DNA from: JAWLEV01 sp046538105
GTDB taxonomy: Bacteria; Chloroflexota; Anaerolineae; UBA1429
Assembly (NCBI GenBank): GCA_046538105.1
Contig: JBKHJO010000002.1
Coordinates: forward strand, 58,219-122,218
Length of the DNA: 64,000 nt
Direction of reading: 5' to 3'
Shown: positions 1 through 6,973 of the stretch, one piece after another
Layout of the letters: each line of letters starts with the position of its first letter
Numbering within the stretch: position 1 is the stretch's first letter
Position numbers and translations under genes: made by a program
The notes under the pieces: generated by a model
Database searches by the model: none
The model's input: only the letters and a program-made list of their open reading frames with translations
Told to the model about the DNA's origin: nothing

Positions 1-530
1 TCATCAATCGCTATCCCCACGAGTTCTCGGGCGGCCAACGTCAGCGCATCGGCGTGGCCCGCGCCCTAGCCGTTCAGCCCGACTTTATCGTGTGTGACGA
101 ACCCGTATCCGCTCTGGATGTCTCCATCCAGGCCCAGATCATCAACCTGCTGGAGGAACTCCAGGAAGATTTTGGTCTCACCTACCTGTTCATCGCCCAT
201 GACCTGTCTGTGGTGCGACACATCAGCGATCGTATCGCCGTGATGTACTTGGGCAAGCTTGTAGAGTTGACGACGCGCGACGAGTTATACGAAAACCCAC
301 TTCATCCCTATACTCAAGCGCTCCTGTCCGCTGTACCCATTCCCGACCCCGAAGTGGAGGATGAGCGAGAACGGATCATACTACAAGGGGATGTGCCGAG
401 CCCCGCGAATCCTCCACAGGGCTGCAACTTTTGCACCCGGTGCCGGTACGCCACGGAAAGATGTGAAACCGTAAGCCCTGAATGGCATGAGGTGGAAGAC
501 GGACATTGGGTAGCGTGCCATCGGGTATAA
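1..530 (+). CDS. Oligopeptide/dipeptide ABC transporter ATP-binding protein (OppF/DppF type), 5' truncated
   Basis: The reading frame is open from base 3 and enters mid-protein. The visible part starts just before the ABC signature (FSGGQRQRIGVARAL), followed by Walker B (FIVCDEPVSALD) and the H-loop (FIAHDLSVV), so the Walker A half lies upstream of the window. The C-terminus has the peptide-importer extension: HPYTQALLSAVP, then a Cys-rich segment (CNFCTRC...C) that in OppD/DppD/DppF proteins is a probable Fe-S or metal site. It would energise uptake of peptides at the inner face of the membrane, with permease and binding-protein genes expected upstream. A strong hairpin terminator follows, so this is the last gene of its operon. 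Class assignment is secure; the substrate is not visible. Confidence 0.93.
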   Translation, partial: INRYPHEFSGGQRQRIGVARALAVQPDFIVCDEPVSALDVSIQAQIINLLEELQEDFGLTYLFIAHDLSVVRHISDRIAVMYLGKLVELTTRDELYENPLHPYTQALLSAVPIPDPEVEDERERIILQGDVPSPANPPQGCNFCTRCRYATERCETVSPEWHEVEDGHWVACHRV

Positions 531-547
531 TATCAGCCCATAAAAAA

Positions 548-581
548 GAGGCCCCCTTTGAGAAAAAGGGGCCTCTTTTTT
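548..581. terminator. Bidirectional intrinsic terminator
   Basis: An 8-bp GC stem, GAGGCCCC/GGGGCCTC, is flanked by A6 on the left and T6 on the right. It can therefore terminate the ABC ATPase gene on the plus strand and the convergent sigma-factor operon on the minus strand. Confidence 0.9.
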
Positions 582-595
582 GCCCACAGACCCGA

Positions 596-943
596 TCAGT
601 CCTCAGAAGTCACCAGATGAATATAAAAGATCACCACGGCGACGGTCACTAAGATAGTCAGGACGCCCGCCGAAAGGCCCAACAGGATAGCCTCTCGGAG
701 TGGCCGTGGATAGTCGACCACAAGTCCGGACACCCGGTGTTTTGCCGCCAGACTGAGATCATCCCTCAGCCTCTTCCGAAAGCGATCAGAGGGTTTGACA
801 GAAGGAAGGGCCACCTCCATGGTGCTCTCCAACTCCTCCATCTCATCCACATCATGGGACCACAGACCCAACGCTTCCAACACATAGGCCAGAAAATCAC
901 GCATGGTATCTACCATGCGCCAGGTCGTTGTTCTCAGACTCAC
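596..943 (-). CDS. Small single-pass membrane protein, candidate anti-sigma factor
   Basis: This 115-residue protein has a charged cytosolic N-terminal half and one predicted transmembrane helix near the C-terminus (residues about 85-110, ILLGLSAGVLTILVTVAVVI). Its GTG start overlaps the stop of the ECF sigma gene upstream (GTGA overlap), so the two are translationally coupled. Sigma factor plus co-translated small membrane protein is the usual arrangement of an ECF sigma/anti-sigma pair, and that is the inferred role. No zinc-binding HxxxCxxC motif is present, so it is not a classical ZAS anti-sigma factor. I do not recognise a named family. Confidence 0.72.
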   Translation of the reverse strand: MSLRTTTWRMVDTMRDFLAYVLEALGLWSHDVDEMEELESTMEVALPSVKPSDRFRKRLRDDLSLAAKHRVSGLVVDYPRPLREAILLGLSAGVLTILVTVAVVIFYIHLVTSED

Positions 944-1494
944 TCGACACCCAGACCTTTCTCTGCCATCTTCTCACGGAGTTCCACAAGGGTGCGATGA
1001 TAGAGCGACTTGATAGCCCCTTCGCTTCGCCCCATAATCGTACCGATCTCCTTATTGGTAAGCCCCTCGGTGAACTTGAGTACAAGCAACTCCTGACGGG
1101 CGGAATCGAGGGTACGGAGTACATCGCGCAGGAGCCGCACATCATATCCCAATTCCGCCACGCTCTCTGGCTGTGGCTCTACCACGTTGCGCAATACCGT
1201 CGCATCGAGGGATACGACAGATTTACGACTATTGTCCCGATGCCAATTGGCCATAAGATTGTGTGCAATGCGATATAACCAGGCGGAAAAAGGAAACCCC
1301 CTATCCTCATAGTCAGGCAAGTGTGAAAGCGCCCGATAGAAGGTTCTCGATGTGAGATCCTCGGCATCGCGCACGTTGCCAACGCGGCGATAGAGATAAG
1401 CATATATGCGATCCACATAGTGTTCGTATATCCTGTCAAAGGCGCGAGGGTCCTCCTTTGCCGCCTCAACACACGCTTTCTCGTCCCATTCCAT
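940..1494 (-). CDS. ECF-type RNA polymerase sigma factor
   Basis: This 184-residue sigma-70 family protein has region 2 at about residues 20-90 (AFDRIYEHYVDRIYAYLYRR, then DAEDLTSRTF and FSAWLYRIAHNLMANWHRD) and region 4 at about 125-175 (LRTLDSARQELLVLKF, then LTNKEIGTIMGRSEGAIKS). Regions 1 and 3 are missing, as in ECF sigmas. It would direct RNA polymerase to a small stress or envelope regulon. It is followed by an overlapping small membrane protein gene, the likely cognate anti-sigma factor. An AGG-containing ribosome binding site lies upstream of the ATG. The inducing signal is not visible. Confidence 0.93.
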   Translation of the reverse strand: MEWDEKACVEAAKEDPRAFDRIYEHYVDRIYAYLYRRVGNVRDAEDLTSRTFYRALSHLPDYEDRGFPFSAWLYRIAHNLMANWHRDNSRKSVVSLDATVLRNVVEPQPESVAELGYDVRLLRDVLRTLDSARQELLVLKFTEGLTNKEIGTIMGRSEGAIKSLYHRTLVELREKMAEKGLGVE

Positions 1495-1685
1495 GCGAGC
1501 GTTACTACCTTTCCCTCACTATAACACCCATAGCCCCGCGCCGTTTCGATCTCCTGCCCCTGGCAAATGATGAGCAAGACAGATAACAGTTTATCTCTCA
1601 TGCCTCGTATGTCAAAATCGGCTGCCCTGAAAATGATCAGAGCCCAGATGACAGAACATACCCTCCTGGGAAGCCAGAATCATAT

Positions 1686-1714
1686 TTGCGGAAGGTAGAG
1701 AAATATGCTAAAAT
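1686..1714 (+). promoter_or_regulatory. Sigma-70 promoter for tRNA-Gln
   Basis: -35 TTGCGG (1686-1691) and -10 TAAAAT (1709-1714) are separated by 17 bp. The predicted start is about 5 nt before the mature tRNA. Confidence 0.6.
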
Positions 1715-1725
1715 TGCGTCTGTGA

Positions 1726-1796
1726 TGAGGGATCGTCTAATGGTAGGACGGCTGACTCTGGATCAGTAAATCGGGGTTCGAATCCCTGTCCCTCAG
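1726..1796 (+). tRNA. tRNA-Gln (CTG anticodon)
   Basis: The cloverleaf folds cleanly. The acceptor stem is TGAGGGA/TCCCTCA, the D arm is GTCT..GGAC, the anticodon stem-loop is GCTGA-CTCTGGA-TCAGT (anticodon CTG, reading CAG), and the T arm is CGGGG-TTCGAAT-CCCTG. The discriminator is G and the 3' CCA is not encoded. It stands alone between its own promoter and a hairpin terminator. Confidence 0.96.
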
Positions 1797-1799
1797 TGA

Positions 1800-1832
1800 A
1801 AGCGGGCTGACGTGGACCACGTCAGCCCGCTT
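1800..1832. terminator. Terminator after tRNA-Gln
   Basis: A perfect 16-bp inverted repeat with a one-base centre begins 3 nt after the tRNA and is followed by a pyrimidine-rich, T-rich tract. It sits between tRNA-Gln and the convergent dehydrogenase gene and may serve both strands. Confidence 0.8.
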
Positions 1833-1877
1833 CTCCTTTCTTTCTCCCTTGCTAGCCTTCAGGGGCATCCTGGATAT

Positions 1878-2930
1878 TCAGGGTATAATCAACGTCTTCA
1901 GCGACTGTTGGGATCCCAAAGACTCGGCCTCTTGCGCAAAAACATCGGCGATCTCGTCGAGAGCATAACGATCCGAGTTTTTCAATATGATATCCACGTC
2001 AAAGACGCCTCGGCGCACGGCGCGGTATGCCTCCCGGGCATTCTCCACCGCCTGGAGTTTGGTATAGTGCATAGCATTCAGATTTTGCACCTTTAACCCA
2101 TCCTCGTGGAAACGATGAAAACAGAATTCCTCAATGGGCGCATAATTATCCCCATACAGGGCGAGGACACCGTTGTGGGCCACCATGCCCAGGGCCTGCA
2201 CGATGCCGATGCCCGTGCCACCCACGGCGTCCACGGCCACATCCACCCCTTTATCGTCGGTTAACTCGTTCACCCGCGCCACGGGATCCTCCTCCTGCGC
2301 ATTGATGACCACGTCGGCGCCCAGTTCCTCGGCCACCTTCAACTTCTCCTCGACCACGTCCACGACGACGACCATGGAGGCACCGGCTTTGATCGCTCCC
2401 TGCAAGAGGATATTGCCCGCAAAGCCAGCGCCATTGACGGCCACCGTGTCGCCGAGCCTGATATCTATCCGTCGCGCCGCCCAGGCCGCACAAGCCAGTG
2501 CCTCGTAGAGACATCCTACCTCGAAAGAGACTCCCTCTGGAATGGGCTGCACGTTGCTGATATCCGTGACCCAATAGTCAGTATAGGTGGGAAAGACGAG
2601 GCTGCCCACACGATCTCCAACAGAGACCTCGCCTCCCCCCAGATATTCTTCCACAGCCGAACCAACCTCCACGATGGTGCCGCCCCCCTCGTGACCCAGG
2701 GGCCCCATGGGATAGGTATGTTGTAGTTCGCCCCCCTCTGCCCGTTCGTCCGGACGCCCTCGGGCTTCATCCTCCGCCCTTACAGAGATGCCACGATAAA
2801 AGTATCTCTCCGAGCCACATACCGATGCCTGATGCACCTGTAGCAGAACATCGTTGGGTCCCAGTTCGGGGAGGGTCATTGTATCCATGATGATCTCCCC
2901 GACATCCAGATAGACTACTCGCGTATCCAT
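1878..2930 (-). CDS. Zinc-type alcohol/polyol dehydrogenase, medium-chain (MDR) family
   Basis: The 350-residue protein has the MDR layout. An N-terminal GroES-like catalytic domain carries Cys38 in SVCGSE and the GHEGGGTIVEVG motif around residue 78, where the family has its catalytic zinc ligands. A Rossmann NAD(P) domain follows, with a nucleotide loop (NGAGFAGNILLQ) near residues 165-176 and an acidic strand end (VVVVDVVEEK). The four-Cys structural-zinc lobe of classical alcohol dehydrogenases is absent and a longer variable insert (about residues 45-75) lies between Cys38 and GHE. It likely oxidises a secondary alcohol or polyol; the substrate cannot be read from sequence. It lies downstream of the flavodiiron gene but a hairpin separates them. 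SD AAAGGAGA precedes the ATG. Confidence 0.82.
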   Translation of the reverse strand: MDTRVVYLDVGEIIMDTMTLPELGPNDVLLQVHQASVCGSERYFYRGISVRAEDEARGRPDERAEGGELQHTYPMGPLGHEGGGTIVEVGSAVEEYLGGGEVSVGDRVGSLVFPTYTDYWVTDISNVQPIPEGVSFEVGCLYEALACAAWAARRIDIRLGDTVAVNGAGFAGNILLQGAIKAGASMVVVVDVVEEKLKVAEELGADVVINAQEEDPVARVNELTDDKGVDVAVDAVGGTGIGIVQALGMVAHNGVLALYGDNYAPIEEFCFHRFHEDGLKVQNLNAMHYTKLQAVENAREAYRAVRRGVFDVDIILKNSDRYALDEIADVFAQEAESLGSQQSLKTLIIP

Positions 2931-3264
2931 GAACGCTCTCTCCTTTCGATGTTATCTCTGGCGAACCAAAAGCGGCCTGCCGCAGACTATTACCTTATCA
3001 TATGCGTTATCGGATGTGTGTACAAAGAGCAAAGTGGCGATCATCAGGATCGAGGTCGTGGCCCGTCAACACGCCGTGTGCCTTCCCAGGCGAATCGTCT
3101 ACCAGCGGGTCGGCGCAAGAGAAAAGACGCCATGGGATGAGGGATGAAACTGCGACGTAATAGATCCCACAGCGTCTTACACCTACATGGTATCATATCT
3201 TTCCGTGGTGCCAAGTTCAATCAAAGCGGAGGGACGCTCAACATGCCAGGCAATCGCGAAATCA
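2931..3264. other. 334-bp intergenic region between two minus-strand genes
   Basis: No convincing coding frame is seen on either strand. It holds a terminator-like hairpin for the flavodiiron gene (3122-3178) and must contain the dehydrogenase promoter, for which I see no strong consensus match. Confidence 0.5.
3122..3178 (-). terminator. Probable terminator of the flavodiiron protein gene
   Basis: On the minus strand AAGACGCTGTGGGAT pairs with ATCCCATGGCGTCTT (two internal mismatches) and is followed by TTTTCTCTT. The loop is long (about 25 nt), so confidence is moderate. Confidence 0.5.
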
Positions 3265-4443
3265 TCAGGCCAACCCCCGCCCGCGATGCTTCTCGGCGAT
3301 GGCAAGAGCCAGATCATCCAGGGCCGCATAGGTATCCTCGTCCGGCAAGCCCTCACAGAGGACGGGATCGAGGATCTCCACCTTCAGATCTCCGATCTGG
3401 TGAGCGATCTGATCTACCGCCTGGCTCCCCCAACCATAGGAACCAACGACGGAAGCGAACGCGACTTTGGGCCGGAGTGCGTTGGCCAGATAGGCAGCAT
3501 ACACCACATTGGGATGAGGGCCCCGATGGACCGTAGGGGTCCCTATGACGATGGTCGCGGCGTCCACCAAGGTAATGGCCACCTTGCCGATATCGGTCAC
3601 CGAGAGATCGAACTGATGGACGGTAATCCCCTCGCTCACCAGGGCGCTTACCAGGTACTCCACCATCCTACGCGTGCTGCCATGCATGGAGGTATAGGGC
3701 AGAACGACCTCATTTTTTGGCTCGTCCGACACCCAATCCCCATAGGCATCGACGATGAACGATGGCCGATCATAGAGGGGGCCATGGCTGGGCGCGATGA
3801 CGTCAATAGCGTAATCCTCCAACTTTTCCAGATTTCTCCTGATGACACGGCGAAAGGGCATCATGATCTCCGCATAGTAACGTTTGGCAGCCTCATAAAC
3901 CCGCCCCTCATCCTTAACATAGAGATCGGAGGTAGCCAGATGGGAGCCAAAAAAGTCGCAGGAAAAAAGCATGTGTTCCTCCGGCACATAGGTCGCCATC
4001 GTCTCGGGCCAGTGTACCCACGGTGTATGGATAAAACGCAACGTTCTATCGCCAAGGGAGATCTCTTCTTCATCCTCCACAGTGAGAAAGCAATCCTCGG
4101 CAATTCCCAGATGACTAATAAGGAGTTCTTTTCCCTTGGGAGAGGCCACCAGCGCGGCCTCGGGATAGATCTCAAGGACTTGGGGGATGAGCCCCGAATG
4201 ATCCTGCTCAGCATGGTGGGAGACGAGATAATCAACCTCTTCTATCCCCTCAAGTTGGGATAGCAACACATGCGCCATGCGGGGATCGACGGTATCAAGC
4301 AGGGCCACCTTTTCGCTACCACGAACGAGATAGGCATTGTAACTCGTACCATCGGGCAGCGGGATGAGAGAGTCGAAAAGGCGCCGATCCCAATCCACAG
4401 CCCCCAACCAACTGACGCGATCAGAAATCTCTCGTACTTGCAT
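3265..4443 (-). CDS. A-type flavoprotein / flavodiiron protein (FprA family)
   Basis: The 392-residue protein has a metallo-beta-lactamase-like diiron domain (about 1-250) and a C-terminal flavodoxin domain (about 250-392). The diiron motif H-x-E-x-D-H is intact (HHAEQDHSG, residues 76-84), with further ligands in CDFFGSH and SHGPLYD. The FMN phosphate loop is TSMHGSTRRM. Family members reduce O2 to water and/or NO to N2O in the cytoplasm of anaerobes, using rubredoxin or a flavoprotein partner; no rubredoxin gene or domain is seen nearby. I chose the ATG at 4443 because SD AAAGGAG lies 7 nt upstream; a GTG just before it is too close. The promoter carries a CRP/FNR-type palindrome. Confidence 0.95.
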   Translation of the reverse strand: MQVREISDRVSWLGAVDWDRRLFDSLIPLPDGTSYNAYLVRGSEKVALLDTVDPRMAHVLLSQLEGIEEVDYLVSHHAEQDHSGLIPQVLEIYPEAALVASPKGKELLISHLGIAEDCFLTVEDEEEISLGDRTLRFIHTPWVHWPETMATYVPEEHMLFSCDFFGSHLATSDLYVKDEGRVYEAAKRYYAEIMMPFRRVIRRNLEKLEDYAIDVIAPSHGPLYDRPSFIVDAYGDWVSDEPKNEVVLPYTSMHGSTRRMVEYLVSALVSEGITVHQFDLSVTDIGKVAITLVDAATIVIGTPTVHRGPHPNVVYAAYLANALRPKVAFASVVGSYGWGSQAVDQIAHQIGDLKVEILDPVLCEGLPDEDTYAALDDLALAIAEKHRGRGLA

Positions 4444-4477
4444 CACCGGGCTCCTTTCCCTAGCAGTCTACAGACAC

Positions 4478-4520
4478 ATTTTATCAGAGCAACAGCACTC
4501 ACGATGTGATAGAAGTCACA
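4478..4520 (-). promoter_or_regulatory. fprA promoter: extended -10 with CRP/FNR-type box at about -41.5
   Basis: On the minus strand an extended -10, TGATAAAAT, has its hexamer at 4478-4483. A perfect palindrome TGTGA-N6-TCACA occupies 4505-4520. With transcription starting near 4471 the palindrome centre (4512.5) falls at about -41.5, the class II activator position, and no good -35 hexamer is present. This suggests activation by a CRP/FNR-superfamily regulator, fitting for an O2/NO-detoxifying flavoprotein. Confidence 0.6.
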
Positions 4521-4582
4521 CGAGCAGCGTCCCAGCAGTCCCCCGCCCCCGCCACGGAGAGATTATAAGAGACTGCGTCTTT

Positions 4583-4611
4583 TTGACAAGGAGAACAAGA
4601 TATGTTATTAT
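4583..4611 (+). promoter_or_regulatory. fusA promoter
   Basis: -35 TTGACA (4583-4588) and -10 TATTAT (4606-4611) are separated by exactly 17 bp. Transcription would begin about 190 nt before the fusA start codon, leaving a long leader. Confidence 0.8.
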
Positions 4612-4644
4612 CAAAATGCTGGTTCAGAAATATAGAATTTATAC

Positions 4645-4724
4645 AAGCAGACGGTTTCGTCTTGACATGCTTGTCCGCATCAAAGACAGGATGCCTGGGC
4701 AGAACCGTCTTTTGTTGTCTGCTT
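4645..4724 (+). promoter_or_regulatory. Structured fusA leader RNA with competing helices
   Basis: AAGCAGAC (4645-4652) is complementary to GTCTGCTT (4717-4724). AGACGGTT (4649-4656) is complementary to AACCGTCT (4703-4710) and can also form a local hairpin AGACG-GTTT-CGTCT. AAAGACaGG (4682-4690) can instead pair with CCGTCTTT (4705-4712), giving a terminator-like stem. The helices are mutually exclusive, which suggests attenuation or translational control of EF-G. No known leader class is recognised. Confidence 0.4.
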
Positions 4725-4805
4725 ATCAGATTCGGGGAATTCTTTCATTGGATGGCAGCATCCTTTGAGCAAACATATCAGTTTGACGAGGTACACGGAT
4801 ATAAA

Positions 4806-6872
4806 ATGAGTAACGGACGGCTAGAAACACTGAGAAACATCGGCATCATAGCGCATATAGACGCGGGGAAAACGACCATCACGGAGCGAATCCTGTTCTA
4901 TACAGGGCTGACGCATCGTATGGGAAACGTCGATGACGGAGATACTACCACCGACTTTATGCCTCAGGAACGTGATCGAGGCATCACCATACAATCGGCG
5001 GCCATCACCTGCACATGGCAGGGGCATCAGATCAACCTCATCGACACGCCGGGGCATATCGACTTTACCGCTGAGGTACAGCGTGCGCTGCGCGTCCTGG
5101 ATGGGGGCGTGGTTGTCTTTGATGGCGTGTCCGGCGTGGAGCCCCAGTCAGAGACGGTGTGGCGTCAGGCGAACGGCTACGACGTGCCGCGCATCGCCTT
5201 TGTAAACAAGATGGATCGGCCCGGCGCCGATCTGGATCGCACCGTGGAGATGATTCGTGAACGCCTCAAGGCGCATCCCGTGGTGATACAGATTCCCATA
5301 GGAGAGAAAAACAAATTCCGTGGGGTTATAGATCTCATCACCATGAAAGCCATCCTGTTTGAGGAGGAAAGCCTGGAACCAACGGTTCAGGACATCCCGG
5401 AAAATATGCGGGCGGTGGCCGAAGAAAAGCGAGACAAGATGCTCGAAGCCGTCGCCGACGTGGACGACGATTTTGCCTGGGCCTATCTCGAAGGAGAGGA
5501 GTTGGAAAACGAGGCGATCATTGAGGCTCTGCGCAGGGTCACGTGCGATAATCTGGCCGTTCCCGTACTATGTGGATCGGGATTGCACAACGTTGGCATA
5601 CAGCCTCTGCTGGACGCCATCGTGCGCTACCTTCCCTCACCTCTTGATGTAAAGCCGATGGTGGGCTATACTGAGGATGATGAGCCATTTGTGTGCAACC
5701 CCACCGACGAGGAATCTCTTTCCGCCCTCATCTTCAAGATCAGCACCGACCCCTATGTGGGCAAACTCTCGTTTGTTCGCGTCTATTCGGGGGTTATACG
5801 CCAAGGAATGACGGTGTTGAATGCCATGGAGCACACGACCGAGCGTATCGGCCGCCTGGTTCGCATGCATGCTGACCAACGCGAAGCGGTAGAAGAACTA
5901 AAAGCGGGCGATATCGGCGCAATCCTGGGATTCAAGTCAGCCAGGACAGGACAGACTCTTTGTGACACGGATCAACCCGTGTTGCTGGAGCAGATCACCT
6001 TTCCCACACCAGTGATCAAGCTGGCACTGCATCCCAAAAGCAACGCCGACCAGGAAAAGTTGGGCAATGCACTGCGGAGTCTCTGTGACGAGGACCCCAC
6101 CCTCTACGTGCATTATGACGAGGACACGGGAGAAACGATCCTGGCGGGTATGGGTGAACTTCACCTAGAAGTGACCGTAGAACGCCTGAAAAGGGAATTC
6201 AACGTAAACGTGGAGACGGGAGCCCCCAAGGTAGCCTACACGGAGACCATCACCCGGCCCGTCCGCGTCGAGGGCCGGCTCGTCAAACAGTCCGGTGGGC
6301 ACGGTCAGTATGCCGTGGTGGTTGTGGATCTCGAGCCCCTGGAAGCGGGCAGTGGGTTCGTCTTTGAGGAAGAGATAAGGGGCGGTGCTGTCCCCAGGGA
6401 CTATATTCCCGCCGTGGAAAAGGGTATCATCGCGGCGATGGAAGAGGGCCCCCTGGCCAAGCAGCCCGTCGTGGACATCAAGGCGACGCTGATAGATGGC
6501 AGGTATCACGAGGTCGATTCCTCGGAACAGGCATTCGAGACGGCCGGCGCCATGGCCCTGCGGGATGGCCTGAAAAAGGCGAATCCCATCCTCCTGGAAC
6601 CTGTCATGGAGGTAGAAGTCATCGCTCCCCAGGAATACACTGGCGATGTAATCAGCGACCTCAGCAGGCGGGCGGCGGACGTGAGGGGCATCGAACCCCG
6701 TTCTATGGGCATGCAGAGCGTCAAGGCCCACGTGCCCCTGGCCCAGATGTTCGGCTATGCCACCTCGCTGCGTTCCGTTACCCAAGGACGCGGGACCTTT
6801 ACTATGCAGTTCTCGCACTACCAACAAGTGAGCGAGGATACACGAGAGGAACTGATCACCCAGGTGGCCTAA
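4806..6872 (+). CDS. fusA: Elongation factor G
   Basis: The 688-residue translational GTPase drives ribosomal translocation in the cytoplasm. G-motifs are intact: G1 HIDAGKTT (about 15-22), the switch-I segment with RGIT (about 59-62), G3 DTPGH, and G4 NKMD. Domain II, the domain III/IV boundary (GMGELHLEV) and C-terminal domains IV-V are all present, and the length is normal (about 690-700). The frame stays open 68 codons further upstream, but that extension is Cys-rich and unlike EF-G; the ATG at 4806 begins MSNGRLETLRNIGIIAHIDAG, the conserved N-terminus. It is not beside rpsL/rpsG or tuf, so this is either a relocated fusA or a second paralogue. A long leader and a strong promoter precede it. 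Confidence 0.96.
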   Translation: MSNGRLETLRNIGIIAHIDAGKTTITERILFYTGLTHRMGNVDDGDTTTDFMPQERDRGITIQSAAITCTWQGHQINLIDTPGHIDFTAEVQRALRVLDGGVVVFDGVSGVEPQSETVWRQANGYDVPRIAFVNKMDRPGADLDRTVEMIRERLKAHPVVIQIPIGEKNKFRGVIDLITMKAILFEEESLEPTVQDIPENMRAVAEEKRDKMLEAVADVDDDFAWAYLEGEELENEAIIEALRRVTCDNLAVPVLCGSGLHNVGIQPLLDAIVRYLPSPLDVKPMVGYTEDDEPFVCNPTDEESLSALIFKISTDPYVGKLSFVRVYSGVIRQGMTVLNAMEHTTERIGRLVRMHADQREAVEELKAGDIGAILGFKSARTGQTLCDTDQPVLLEQITFPTPVIKLALHPKSNADQEKLGNALRSLCDEDPTLYVHYDEDTGETILAGMGELHLEVTVERLKREFNVNVETGAPKVAYTETITRPVRVEGRLVKQSGGHGQYAVVVVDLEPLEAGSGFVFEEEIRGGAVPRDYIPAVEKGIIAAMEEGPLAKQPVVDIKATLIDGRYHEVDSSEQAFETAGAMALRDGLKKANPILLEPVMEVEVIAPQEYTGDVISDLSRRAADVRGIEPRSMGMQSVKAHVPLAQMFGYATSLRSVTQGRGTFTMQFSHYQQVSEDTREELITQVA

Positions 6873-6886
6873 AGGCTCCTAAAAGC

Positions 6887-6936
6887 AGCACAGATATACC
6901 ATGTGGGCACAATTGCCCACATGGTATATCTGTGCT
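6887..6936. terminator. Very long perfect hairpin after fusA
   Basis: A perfect 23-bp inverted repeat with the 4-nt loop CAAT starts 15 nt after the fusA stop. It is followed by ATCATCTTCTC rather than a clean T tract, so it may be a weak terminator, an RNA-processing or stability element, or both. It lies only 37 bp before trmFO. Confidence 0.7.
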
Positions 6937-6973
6937 ATCATCTTCTCAGGATGTCTGGACCTTTCGGCAGTAT

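Noticed and set aside
4602..4805. N-terminal extension of EF-G by 68 codons
   Set aside because: The extension overlaps the -10 element, is Cys-rich and unlike EF-G; the conserved N-terminus starts at 4806.
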